Source: Nocardia vinacea NBRC 16497 (lineage in GTDB: Bacteria; Actinomycetota; Actinomycetes; Mycobacteriales; Mycobacteriaceae). From it: a stretch of DNA of 64,000 bases. Position 1 is the first letter of the stretch. Every line of letters starts with the position of its first letter. Positions 40,676-48,841 of this stretch are shown here, in pieces. A model generated the notes under the pieces. It searched no databases. It was not told the origin of the DNA and saw only the letters and a program-made list of their open reading frames with translations. Where the stretch lies: positions 19,552 through 83,551 of the forward strand of contig NZ_BAGN01000167.1 of the NCBI RefSeq assembly GCF_000308835.1, in the 5' to 3' direction. Both the position numbers and the translations under genes were made by a program.

Positions 40676-42724
40676 TCAATGGTTCGGGGGATTTCCGGTT
40701 CGATGCCAACCGTTTTCGTCCATGCCGACCAGGCCGGCGAGTTCCAGCGCGGGGAGGATGGCACGGACCGTGCGGAGCTCCAGGCCGGAGTTTTCGGCGA
40801 TGGCGCGGGGTCGGCGGGAGCCGATTTTCGGGAGGGCGGCATAGACCGATGCTTCATCGCCGTGTAAACGGTCGCTGGGGTCGAACGGCTGGGTAGTCGG
40901 TAGTGAAAGGCGTAGTGGGCCTGCTTCATCGATGACCTCGTCGGCGCGGGTGACCAGGAGTGCCTCGCCTTCGCGGATCATGCGGTGGCAGCCTGCCGAG
41001 GAGGCGGCGGTGACCGGGCCGGGGATGGCAAGGGCGGGTCGGCTGAGGCGGCGAGCCCATTTCACGGTATTGCGGGCGCCGCTGCGTAGTCCGGCTTCTA
41101 TCACCAGGACGCCGTCTGCCAGGGCAGCGATCAGACGATTGCGGGCCAGGAACTGATTCTTGTGGGCCGCCGTGCCCGGCGGGTATTCGCTGATTACCAA
41201 ACCGGTTTCGGCGATCTCGGCCAACAGCCGCTCATGCTGGGCCGGATATGGGCGATCGACACCACAAGCAAGAACGGCGATCGTCGGAGCACCGACGGCG
41301 AGAGCCGCGCGATGCGCCATACCGTCTATGCCGAATGCGGCGCCGGAGACGATCGTCCAGCCCTGGGCGGCCAGATCACCAACGATCTCGCCGGTGACAT
41401 GCTCCCCGTATCCACTGCTGCACCGCGCCCCGACCACCGCGATCGCCCGCTCGCTCGACTCCGACAACGACCGCGGACCGCGCACCCACAGCACCAATGG
41501 GACCGCTCCGTCACGATCACGTCCGGGCTCGAGCTGGCGGAGCCCGAGCATCCGCCAGGCCGGCCACTCCGGATCATCCGGCGTAACCAACCGCCCACCC
41601 AGCCGCTCCATCGCCTCGAGATCCCGTGCCGCACTATCGATCTCCCGCCGCTGAGCGGTCGGCCCGAGTAACGAATCCGGCAGCTCACATTCCCGCACCG
41701 CCCGCGCCGCTTCCACCACTCCCACCGATTCGATCAACGAGGACAACGCCGCACACGGCCCCTGAACAACTCGCGACAAGTACGCCCAAGCCAACCGCCG
41801 CTCATCAGCATCCGCACCGGAAACCGTCGACTCCGAGCACCCCGAAGCCCAACCATCCAGATCCACAACCCCACGCCCCGAGCGGCGCGCACCACCACGC
41901 CCCGCCGCATCCAACCTGCTGACCACCAAGGCGACCGGATACGTAGCACTCACCGGAGACGCACCCGCAGTTCCCGTTGCCCCACATACCGAAGCACTGG
42001 ACTCACCGCCTGCCCGTACTGCGCGCCGCGATGCAGCGTCCGAATCCCCTGTGGCACAGTGGTCGTGGCCCATCAAAGGGCTCGCTGCGGAATGCCCACC
42101 GCAAACGGCCTCAGTGTGGCCACTCGAGACACTGCCCATCGACTCGGTAGCAGACCCGACGGCGGCGGATTCCCCGCCTGCGACAGCCTCTACGCGTTCC
42201 GGACCAACGACCGCTTGCGTCGTGCAAGACCCGCAGCACACCGAAGTGCCAGCGGCGCCCACTGCGGGACAACCGCCACGAGCCGCCATGGCTGCGCATT
42301 CCGCGACACCGCTAGTCGGCTCGCCCACACACGCGGGAGTGGAAGGCCCATCGCCCATCAAGTCGTCCGCACGACCGCTACCCGGCGATTCGCTCGGACA
42401 CCCATCACCCGCTGGCGCGAAATCCGCTGCGGCCGAGCCGATATACGCCGCACCGGCGCGCCCCGAGGCGATTGCGCCTGTCGCAACGGACTCTGCGACA
42501 GAAGCCCCACCGTCAGTGGGACCCTCGCCTCCCACCGACGCGCTCGGACACCAGTCGGCGGAAGCATCACCCGCAGGTGCCGCCGCGAAATCCGCTGCGG
42601 CCGAGCCGATGTACGCGGCATCGGCGCGTCCCGATGCGATTGCGCCGTCCACCTTTGGCACAGCGGCCCCCGTCGCGAAGATCACACCGTCGATCGGATG
42701 CTCGTCGTCCGTTGCCCTGCTCAA
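40676..42724 (-). CDS. dprA: DNA-processing protein DprA, possibly with a long N-terminal extension
   Basis: The DprA core starts near 41815 (DADERRLAWAYLSRVVQ): a SAM-like region, a Rossmann domain (VVGARCSSGYGE, IVSGAAFGIDGMAH, FLARNRLIAALAD, AIPGPV) and a C-terminal winged helix. It loads RecA on single-stranded DNA during transformation. GTG 41866 would give 396 residues, the normal length. The frame is open to TTG 42724, which overlaps the comM stop and gives 682 residues; the extra 286 are Ala/Gly/Ser/Cys-rich with an internal duplication. Which start is used cannot be settled by eye. Confidence 0.85.
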   Translation of the reverse strand: MSRATDDEHPIDGVIFATGAAVPKVDGAIASGRADAAYIGSAAADFAAAPAGDASADWCPSASVGGEGPTDGGASVAESVATGAIASGRAGAAYIGSAAADFAPAGDGCPSESPGSGRADDLMGDGPSTPACVGEPTSGVAECAAMAARGGCPAVGAAGTSVCCGSCTTQAVVGPERVEAVAGGESAAVGSATESMGSVSSGHTEAVCGGHSAASPLMGHDHCATGDSDAASRRAVRAGGESSASVCGATGTAGASPVSATYPVALVVSRLDAAGRGGARRSGRGVVDLDGWASGCSESTVSGADADERRLAWAYLSRVVQGPCAALSSLIESVGVVEAARAVRECELPDSLLGPTAQRREIDSAARDLEAMERLGGRLVTPDDPEWPAWRMLGLRQLEPGRDRDGAVPLVLWVRGPRSLSESSERAIAVVGARCSSGYGEHVTGEIVGDLAAQGWTIVSGAAFGIDGMAHRAALAVGAPTIAVLACGVDRPYPAQHERLLAEIAETGLVISEYPPGTAAHKNQFLARNRLIAALADGVLVIEAGLRSGARNTVKWARRLSRPALAIPGPVTAASSAGCHRMIREGEALLVTRADEVIDEAGPLRLSLPTTQPFDPSDRLHGDEASVYAALPKIGSRRPRAIAENSGLELRTVRAILPALELAGLVGMDENGWHRTGNPPNH
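42391..42650. repeat. Imperfect direct repeat in the dprA extension
   Basis: About 42391-42479 and 42541-42647 are near-copies, both containing CGAAATCCGCTGCGGCCGAG, with a similar start (CGCTCGGACACC) and end. On the minus strand both encode AYIGSAAADFA. The copies differ by a short insertion and scattered substitutions. Confidence 0.6.
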
Positions 42725-44229
42725 TGTGAGCCCCGTTGCCGGAAGTTCAAGGCGGCCAATACGTCTTGGGCGCTGGGTTGGTCGGCGTTGCGGAGGTCGG
42801 AGATGGTCCAGGCGACGCGCAGCGCGCGGTCGGCGCCGCGGGCGGAGAGGCGGCCCAGGCGGAGGGCGGCTTCGATGGGGGCGGTTGCTTCGTGGGGGAG
42901 TCGGAAGCGTTGGCGCAGGATGTGGCCGGGCACTTCGGCGTTGGTCGCCCAGCCGTAGTCCTTCCAACGCTGTATTGCGGCTTGCCTTGCGGCCGCGACT
43001 CGGCGGCGCACGACCTCGCTGCTCTCGGCTTCCTCGGCGGCGAACGATGCGCCGGAGTGGCCGTGCATCTGGACCCAGATATCTATGCGATCCATCAACG
43101 GTCCGGACAGCTTGCCCAGGTATCGGCGACGCGCGAGCGGGGCACAGATGCAGTCGACATCGCGGGCTGGGGCACATGGGCAGGGGTTCGCGGCCAAGAC
43201 GAGTTGGAATCGGGCCGGGTAGCGAGCCACGCCGTCGCGGCGGGCGATGCGAACTTCGCCCTCTTCCAAGGGGGTTCGCATCGCTTCCAGGACCTTGGTC
43301 CCGATCTCCGCACATTCGTCGAGAAACAAGACCCCGCGATGGGCACGGCTGACGGCGCCCGGACGTGCGGTCCCCGAACCCCCGCCGACCATGGCGCTGG
43401 CCGAGGTCGAGTGATGCGGAGCGACGAAAGGCGGCATGGTGATCAACGGGTGGTCATCCGAGAGTGCACCTGCGACGGAATGGATGGCCGTCACCTCGAG
43501 TGCTTCGGATTCGGTGAGCGGCGGCAGCAGCCCCGGAAGACGTTGCGCCAGCATGGTTTTGCCGATTCCTGGCGGCCCGGTGAGCAGCAGATGGTGTCCG
43601 CCGGCCGCGGCCACCTCCAATGCCCACCGGGCCTCCTCCTGGCCGACCACCTCGCTCAGATCGCCACCGCAGCGCACGGTGTCGGGCAGCATTCCATCGG
43701 GCTCGACCAGACCGCCCTCACCACGCAGCCAAGCGACGACAGTGCGCAGGGTCGTGGCCCCGAAAACCTCGATGTCATCCACCAGCCCGGCTTCGGCCAG
43801 TGCGGATTCCGGCACGATCACCCGCATCCAGCCCGCATTGCGTGCCGCGAGCACAGCGGGCAGGATGCCGCGCACCCGGCGGACGCGCCCGTCCAGCGCC
43901 AATTCCCCGAGCAATACGGTCTTTCCGAGCCGATCGGAGGGGACCGCGCCCGCCGCGTCCAGCACCGCGATCGCGAGGGCCAAATCGTAGACGCTGCCGA
44001 TCTTGGGCAGCGTCGCCGGGGACAGTGCCAGGATCACGCGGCCGTCCGGCCACTTCTCACCGATATTCGCCACCGCGGAACGTACCCGGTCGCGGGATTC
44101 CTGCAGTGCGGTATCGGGCAGTCCGACCAGATGCACCGATGGCAACCCCTGCCCGATATCCGCCTCGATTTCGACCAGCTGGCCGTCCACCCCGCTGACG
44201 GCGACCGAATACGCCACCCCCAGCGCCAT
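42721..44229 (-). CDS. comM: ComM/YifB Mg-chelatase-like AAA ATPase
   Basis: 502 residues from ATG 44229 (MALGVAYSVAVSGVDGQLV), which overlaps the yraN stop by one base. An N-terminal Lon-like domain, the Walker A motif GPPGIGKTMLAQRLPG, Walker B VLFLDECAEI, and a cysteine cluster (ANPCPCAPARDVDCICA). ComM is a hexameric branch-migration helicase that helps integrate incoming DNA. It sits between yraN and dprA, as in many bacteria. Confidence 0.93.
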   Translation of the reverse strand: MALGVAYSVAVSGVDGQLVEIEADIGQGLPSVHLVGLPDTALQESRDRVRSAVANIGEKWPDGRVILALSPATLPKIGSVYDLALAIAVLDAAGAVPSDRLGKTVLLGELALDGRVRRVRGILPAVLAARNAGWMRVIVPESALAEAGLVDDIEVFGATTLRTVVAWLRGEGGLVEPDGMLPDTVRCGGDLSEVVGQEEARWALEVAAAGGHHLLLTGPPGIGKTMLAQRLPGLLPPLTESEALEVTAIHSVAGALSDDHPLITMPPFVAPHHSTSASAMVGGGSGTARPGAVSRAHRGVLFLDECAEIGTKVLEAMRTPLEEGEVRIARRDGVARYPARFQLVLAANPCPCAPARDVDCICAPLARRRYLGKLSGPLMDRIDIWVQMHGHSGASFAAEEAESSEVVRRRVAAARQAAIQRWKDYGWATNAEVPGHILRQRFRLPHEATAPIEAALRLGRLSARGADRALRVAWTISDLRNADQPSAQDVLAALNFRQRGSH

Positions 44230-44615
44230 CAGAACACCGCTTTCAGGTGGTCGATGACCGGTCGGTGGCCGCGGTGCAGCAGCACCGAAATGACATCGAA
44301 GCGGATATCGCGCCACGGGCCTGCCTGTTCGGCCAGCCACACCAGCGCCAACCGCCTGATCCGCTGCTGCTTATCGAAGGTGACCGCCTCGGCGGGCGCA
44401 CCGAATCTCGTTCCGGTTCGAGTTTTGACCTCGACGAACGCGGTAACGCGGCCGTCCCGGGCGATCAGATCCAGTTCGCCGTACTTGCACCGCCAATTCC
44501 TGCTGATGATCTCCATCCCGGCGGCCTGCAGGAATCGGGCCGCCAGTTCTTCCCCTTGTGCGCCGAGCGCCTGGTTGTCTGCCACCAGCTCAGCGTGCTC
44601 GAACCACACCCACAC
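44229..44615 (-). CDS. YraN family (UPF0102) endonuclease-like protein
   Basis: 128 residues. The PD-(D/E)xK-like core is visible: QGEELAARFLQAAGMEI, GELDLIARDG and VEVKTRTG. The family is linked to DNA processing with ComM and DprA, though activity is unproven. It heads the yraN-comM-dprA run; two DnaA-box-like sequences lie just upstream. Confidence 0.88.
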   Translation of the reverse strand: MWVWFEHAELVADNQALGAQGEELAARFLQAAGMEIISRNWRCKYGELDLIARDGRVTAFVEVKTRTGTRFGAPAEAVTFDKQQRIRRLALVWLAEQAGPWRDIRFDVISVLLHRGHRPVIDHLKAVF

Positions 44616-44647
44616 CCGAGGACACCGAGCTGCGCAAACAGAAAACC

Positions 44648-44674
44648 TGTGGATACCCGCTCAGCTGTGGACAA
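44648..44674 (-). promoter_or_regulatory. Pair of DnaA-box-like sequences upstream of yraN-comM-dprA
   Basis: On the minus strand TTGTCCACA (44666-44674, consensus) and GTATCCACA (44648-44656, one mismatch) lie in the same orientation, 18 nt apart start to start and 33 bases before the yraN start. This could link the operon to DnaA. Confidence 0.45.
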
Positions 44675-44780
44675 CCCGGGCATCCAACCCCCGTACTCCG
44701 CCTAGTTGTCGGTGCCCAATGCTATTGGGCCAGCGGAAGATCAGCACCAACGCGATCGCGGTCCGCGTTGATCAGAGCGC

Positions 44781-45086
44781 CTACTCGGGTAACCGCAGAT
44801 CCGGCTTCTCCAGCTCCTCGATATTCACGTCCTTGAACGTGATCACCCGAACATGCTTCACGAAGCGCGCGGGTCGGTACATATCCCACACCCACGCATC
44901 GCTCATGCGCACCTCGAAGTACACCTCGCCGTCGGCGTTCTGCGGCCGCAATTCGACGGAGTTGGCCAGATAGAAGCGGCGCTCGGTCTCCACCACGTAC
45001 GAGAACTGACCGACGATGTCCTTGTACTCCCGGTATAGCGAGAGCTCCATCTCGGTTTCGTATTTCTCCAGGTCCTCGGCACTCAT
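44781..45086 (-). CDS. DUF2469 family protein
   Basis: 101 residues from ATG 45086 (MSAEDLEKYETEMELSLYRE), matching the actinobacterial DUF2469 family (Rv2901c). FSYVVETERRFYLANSVEL and VWDMYRPARFVKHVRV are conserved. Acidic and cytoplasmic, function unknown. The frame continues to 45221 but the extension is arginine-rich noise overlapping rnhB. Almost always found next to rnhB. Confidence 0.9.
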   Translation of the reverse strand: MSAEDLEKYETEMELSLYREYKDIVGQFSYVVETERRFYLANSVELRPQNADGEVYFEVRMSDAWVWDMYRPARFVKHVRVITFKDVNIEELEKPDLRLPE

Positions 45087-45132
45087 CGGGTGGGACGTCC
45101 TCCTTCTCGCCGCACTGCGTCTGCTGACATCA

Positions 45133-45939
45133 TCATCGCGCATGCGCCGCGTCGGTAGCCACTCGGCTCTCCGGTTCGACGCCCTCCAGCAAAACCTCAT
45201 CGGCCAGTTCCGCGTCGGCATACTCCGCCGCGGCTACCGGCCGCAACCCCGCTACCAAGCGCACATTGCGCCAGGATCGGCGGTGCTCACTGCTCGGTCC
45301 GAGCCGTTGCAGCGCGGCCGTGTGCTCGGGCGTGTTGTAGCCCTTGTGCGCGGCGAATCCGTAGCCGGGGAACCGCTCGTCCAGCTCGACCATCATCCGA
45401 TCCCTGGTCACCTTGGCCAGGATGCTCGCGGCGGCGATGCAGGCCGCGGCCGCGTCACCGCCGATGACGGGCAGCGACGGCACCGGAATCCCGGGCACCC
45501 GGAATCCGTCGGTCAGCACGTACCCCGGTGTCTGTCCGAGTCCGGCGACCGCGCGGCGCATGCCCTCGATATTGGCGACGTGGATGCCGATCGAGTCGAT
45601 CTCCCAGGCCGGAATGACGACCACCTTCCAGGCCAGCGCCAACCGGGTGATGATCGGGTACAGCTCCTCGCGCACGGGTTCGGTGAGCTTCTTGGAATCG
45701 TCGAGTCCGGCCAGCCTGTCGTAGGCCTTGGGTGCCAGCAGGCAGGCGGCAACCACCAGCGGTCCCGCACACGGTCCGCGTCCGGCCTCGTCGACCCCGG
45801 CGACCGGGCCGAGTCCGCTGCGGATCAGCGCCGCCTCCAGCGTGCGCAACCCACCGGCTCGACGCATGACGACACGCGGCGGCCACCCGTTGCCCGGAGT
45901 CGCGCCATTAGCCCTAGCCACTCGACCCTGCCCCACCAT
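45133..45939 (-). CDS. rnhB: Ribonuclease HII
   Basis: 268 residues. Catalytic acids are in GPVAGVDEAGRGPCAGPL (Asp-Glu pair, about 50) and in LTDGFRVPG; IAAASILAKVTRDRMM is the RNase HII signature helix. It removes ribonucleotides from DNA. The start at 45939 has AGGAT about 8 nt upstream. The segment GWPPRVVMRRAGGLRTLEAAL before the core corresponds to that of mycobacterial RnhB. Confidence 0.94.
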   Translation of the reverse strand: MVGQGRVARANGATPGNGWPPRVVMRRAGGLRTLEAALIRSGLGPVAGVDEAGRGPCAGPLVVAACLLAPKAYDRLAGLDDSKKLTEPVREELYPIITRLALAWKVVVIPAWEIDSIGIHVANIEGMRRAVAGLGQTPGYVLTDGFRVPGIPVPSLPVIGGDAAAACIAAASILAKVTRDRMMVELDERFPGYGFAAHKGYNTPEHTAALQRLGPSSEHRRSWRNVRLVAGLRPVAAAEYADAELADEVLLEGVEPESRVATDAAHAR

Positions 45940-45964
45940 CCAATTATCCTGCGGCCCGCACCGA

Positions 45965-46729
45965 TCAGTTCGTCTGGGGATCCTGTGCTTTCACCGGACC
46001 GATCCGGCTGGGCGGCCAGATCTTGAAGACCGTTTTGCCGCGCACATTGTCGATCGGGACGGTGCCCTGCAGGTTATCGCTGACATGGGCGCGGGAATCG
46101 GCGGACTGGTTGCGGTTGTCGCCCATCACCCACAGGTTGCCCTCGGGCACCTTGACCGGGCCAAATACCCGGCCCGCCGGGTAGGTCGCATTCTGCTGAC
46201 CCGGGTACCACGGGTAATCGTTCAGGACGTACGGCTCGTCCAGCGCCTTGCCGTCCACCATGACCCGCCCCTGCGCGTCACAGCACTGCACGGTCTGGCC
46301 GCCGACGGCGATCACCCGCTTCACCAGGTCGTTCTCATCCGGTGGCACGAGCCCGAAGAAGGAGAAGAAGTTCTGCACGCCGCGCACGGCGACATTGCTG
46401 GACCGGATCGACTGGTAGCGGGTATTCCAGGAGGGCGGGCCGACGAACACCACGACGTCACCGGGCTGCGGCTCGCCCCAGTAGTAGCTCGGCTTCTCCA
46501 CGTAGATGCGGTCGCCGATGAGCAGCGTGTCTTCCATCGACTGGGACGGAATGACGTACGGCCGCCCGACAAAACTGACCATGAGCGCCGCGATGACCGC
46601 GGCGATGACAATGAGGACCGGCAGTTCCTGCCAGAAGGGGCGCTGCTTGCGCTTCGAGCGCCGTGAGCGGCGGCTCACGCCCTCGTCGTCCGAATCGGAC
46701 ACCGTCATCGACCCACTTTCGTCTGCCAC
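45965..46729 (-). CDS. lepB: Type I signal peptidase
   Basis: 254 residues. A cytoplasmic acidic-then-basic N-terminus, one membrane span (ELPVLIVIAAVIAALMVSFV, about 36-55), the catalytic serine in PSQSMEDTLL, lysine in DLVKRVIAVGG, and GDNRNQSADSR. It cleaves Sec and Tat signal peptides outside the membrane. Met8 is an alternative start. It lies between rplS and rnhB as in mycobacteria, with a hairpin separating it from rplS. Confidence 0.95.
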   Translation of the reverse strand: MADESGSMTVSDSDDEGVSRRSRRSKRKQRPFWQELPVLIVIAAVIAALMVSFVGRPYVIPSQSMEDTLLIGDRIYVEKPSYYWGEPQPGDVVVFVGPPSWNTRYQSIRSSNVAVRGVQNFFSFFGLVPPDENDLVKRVIAVGGQTVQCCDAQGRVMVDGKALDEPYVLNDYPWYPGQQNATYPAGRVFGPVKVPEGNLWVMGDNRNQSADSRAHVSDNLQGTVPIDNVRGKTVFKIWPPSRIGPVKAQDPQTN

Positions 46730-46740
46730 GCGGAACAGAT

Positions 46741-46777
46741 TAGCCCGGCACCGCGACTGACGTCCGATGCCGGGCTA
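46741..46777 (-). terminator. Hairpin between rplS and lepB
   Basis: TAGCCCGGCA and TGCCGGGCTA form a perfect 10-bp stem with a 17-nt loop, 40 bases past the rplS stop and 12 bases before the lepB start. It may separate or attenuate transcription into lepB. Confidence 0.65.
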
Positions 46778-46816
46778 GCTGAAGAACTTTCGTGCCGAGC
46801 GGGTGCCGCTACTCGG

Positions 46817-47158
46817 TCAGCGCTTTTCCTTGATCTTGGCGGCCTTGCCGCGCAGATCGCGCAGGTAGTAGAGCTTGGCGCGGCGGACATCACCGCGGGT
46901 CACGACATCGATGTGGTCGATGTTCGGGCTGTGCACCGGGAAGGTGCGCTCCACGCCGACACCGAACGACACCTTGCGGACGGTGAAGGTCTCGCGGATG
47001 CCACCACCCTGACGCCGGATCACGACGCCCTTGAAAACCTGGATGCGCTCCTTCGAGCCTTCGATGACCTTCACGTGCACGTTGAGCGTGTCGCCCGGAC
47101 GGAAGTCGGGGACGTCGCTGCGCAGCGACTTTTCGTCGACGAAGTCAAGGGTGTTCAT
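46817..47158 (-). CDS. rplS: 50S ribosomal protein L19
   Basis: 113 residues, normal length. FRPGDTLNVHVKVIEGSKER and GVGVERTFPVHSPNIDHIDV are diagnostic, ending in LYYLRDLRGKAAKIKEKR. It lies at the subunit interface of the ribosome. It starts the rplS-lepB-rnhB-DUF2469 run. Confidence 0.97.
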   Translation of the reverse strand: MNTLDFVDEKSLRSDVPDFRPGDTLNVHVKVIEGSKERIQVFKGVVIRRQGGGIRETFTVRKVSFGVGVERTFPVHSPNIDHIDVVTRGDVRRAKLYYLRDLRGKAAKIKEKR

Positions 47159-47495
47159 TTCATCCTTCTGATGTTTGCGCGAGCAGAGGACCCTGGCGGC
47201 ACTCGCGTGCTCGACCGGTTCATGCTCCGAATAAGGGGTGCTCCGTGGGCCGAATGCACCCAGGGCAACCTGTGCATTGTGCCAGATCGGCGGGCCGCGG
47301 GAAAAATCGGGCCCGGCTCACCGGGTGGCCGCGCGGTGTACGGCGGCCGCGAGGCGGTCGTTCTCCGGTGCGCTGAATCCAAAGGCCGGCCGGATGTGCG
47401 GCCACCGCGTCGCGACCCGTTCGGCGATGCGCCGGTCGTCGGCGAGTCCGGCAATGGTGGAACCGTAGCAGCGCGACGACCGGCGAGGATGTCCG
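47159..47495. other. Intergenic region upstream of rplS
   Basis: The stretch separates rplS and the DoxX gene. Around 47318-47470 one minus-strand frame reads ADDRRIAERVATRWPH and GFSAPENDRLAAAVHRAA, which looks like real protein sequence but has no start or family I recognise, so it may be a gene remnant. The rplS promoter must also lie here. Confidence 0.35.
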
Positions 47496-47873
47496 TCAGA
47501 CCGCGGGTGGCCTGGTCGGGCGCAGGGCCCACGACGCGAGGGTGAGCCCGGCGAAACCCAGTGGTCCGAGCCAGGCCTTCGGCTCGTCGCCGACGGCGAT
47601 ATGGGAGGCGGCCGCACCGCCGTAGACGAAGGTCAAGCCCGCGTACGCCCATTCCTCGGCGCGCGGGAAGCCCGGCGTCACGATCGCGGCGACCGCGGCG
47701 GCCTTGGCGACGCCCATGATGGTGGCGAAGTACATCGGGTATTCGAGTCGTCGGAAAACTTCGCGTACGTAGGAGATTCGCGCGAGATCCCAGTAGGACC
47801 CGACGACGGTTTCGGTCAACAGGATTCCGGTGGCGCCGAGGTAGGCCAGGCGGGAGGTCTTTCGGAGGTTCAT
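47496..47873 (-). CDS. DoxX-like membrane protein
   Basis: 125 residues with four hydrophobic spans. GILLTETVVGSYWDL, LEYPMYFATIMGVAKAAAVA and EWAYAGLTFVYGGAAASHIA match DoxX-like proteins of the type that often lie beside SigJ/ECF41 sigma genes. The gene is divergent from one here, sharing a 95-base promoter region. It may be a target of that sigma factor, although I see no second copy of the ECF41 promoter facing this way. Confidence 0.78.
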   Translation of the reverse strand: MNLRKTSRLAYLGATGILLTETVVGSYWDLARISYVREVFRRLEYPMYFATIMGVAKAAAVAAIVTPGFPRAEEWAYAGLTFVYGGAAASHIAVGDEPKAWLGPLGFAGLTLASWALRPTRPPAV

Positions 47874-47911
47874 ATCTGTGTGACGGATGGCGACCGGACA
47901 AGGTAACGGGT

Positions 47912-47938
47912 TGTCACACTCACGGCCTCGGCGCCGTC
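47912..47938 (+). promoter_or_regulatory. ECF41 autoregulatory promoter
   Basis: TGTCACA (47912-47918), a 16-nt spacer and CGTC (47935-47938) exactly match the ECF41 promoter consensus. It lies 30 bases before the sigma start codon, with GAGGAGG between. Confidence 0.7.
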
Positions 47939-47968
47939 ATCTCTTCGAGCAACCTCGAGGAGGTCCCT

Positions 47969-48841
47969 GTGGGCGAAAACGATTCTTTGGCAGACCGATT
48001 CGTGGCGCATCGTGCGCACTTGGTCGCCCTGGCCTATCGCATGCTCGGTTCGCTGAGCGAGGCCGATGACGCGGTACAGGAGGCCTGGTTACGGCTGTCC
48101 CGGGTCGACACCGCCGAAATCGACAATCTCGGCGGTTGGCTGACCACGACCGTGGGGCGGGTCTGCCTGGATATGTTGCGGTCGCGCAAGTCCCGCCGCG
48201 AGGAGGCCTATCTGCCCGACCCGATCGTCACCGCCGATGACGCATCGCAGCCGGAACAGCAAGCGGTGCTTGTGGATTCGGTCGGTCTGGCGCTGCTGGT
48301 CGTGCTGGACTCACTGAATCCCGCGGAGCGCGTGACCTTCGTGCTGCACGATATGTTCGCGGTGCCGTTCGACCAGATCGGTCCCATCATCGGCAGATCC
48401 GCGGCCGCGGCGAAGATGATGGCCAGCCGCGCCCGCCGCCGGGTCCAGGGTCGAGCGCCGCGACCCGACCGGGATCTACCGCGTCAACGTCGGGTGGTCG
48501 AGGCCTTCCTCGCGGCCGCCCGCGGCGGTGAATTCGACGCACTGCTGGCCGTTCTCGACCCCGACGTGGTCTTGCGCGCCGACGCCGGAACCCGCTTCCC
48601 CGGCGGCATGCGCGTACTGCGCGGCGCCGCGACGGTGGCCGGTCAGCTCGATGCCTTCCAGCGCGCCGCCAATGCCTTTGCCTCGCACCCTGTCCTGGTC
48701 AACGGTGCGGCGGGGTTGCTCAATACTGCCGAGGGCAGGACAGTCTCACTGATCGCCTTCACCATCGTCGACGACAAGATCGCCGCCATCGACCTGCTCT
48801 CCGACCCAGCCCGCCTCCCACAGGCAGCGCTGGACGCTTGA
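47969..48841 (+). CDS. SigJ-type ECF41 sigma factor with SnoaL-like C-terminal domain
   Basis: 290 residues. Sigma regions 2 (YRMLGSLSEADDAVQEAWLR) and 4 (DSLNPAERVTFVLHDMFAVP) occupy the first 165 residues; a YLPDPI linker lies between them. The last 120 residues are an NTF2/SnoaL-like domain that in ECF41 factors replaces a separate anti-sigma factor and tunes activity. The usual DGGG-K element in that domain reads DAGTRF here. GTG 47969 with GAGGAGG 5 nt upstream and an exact ECF41 promoter: autoregulated. Confidence 0.9.
   Translation: MGENDSLADRFVAHRAHLVALAYRMLGSLSEADDAVQEAWLRLSRVDTAEIDNLGGWLTTTVGRVCLDMLRSRKSRREEAYLPDPIVTADDASQPEQQAVLVDSVGLALLVVLDSLNPAERVTFVLHDMFAVPFDQIGPIIGRSAAAAKMMASRARRRVQGRAPRPDRDLPRQRRVVEAFLAAARGGEFDALLAVLDPDVVLRADAGTRFPGGMRVLRGAATVAGQLDAFQRAANAFASHPVLVNGAAGLLNTAEGRTVSLIAFTIVDDKIAAIDLLSDPARLPQAALDA

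Noticed and set aside
42051..43352. 433-codon plus-strand frame opposite dprA extension and comM
   Set aside because: Its second half is antisense to conserved comM; no domain in the first half. It does show that open frames alone do not prove the dprA extension.
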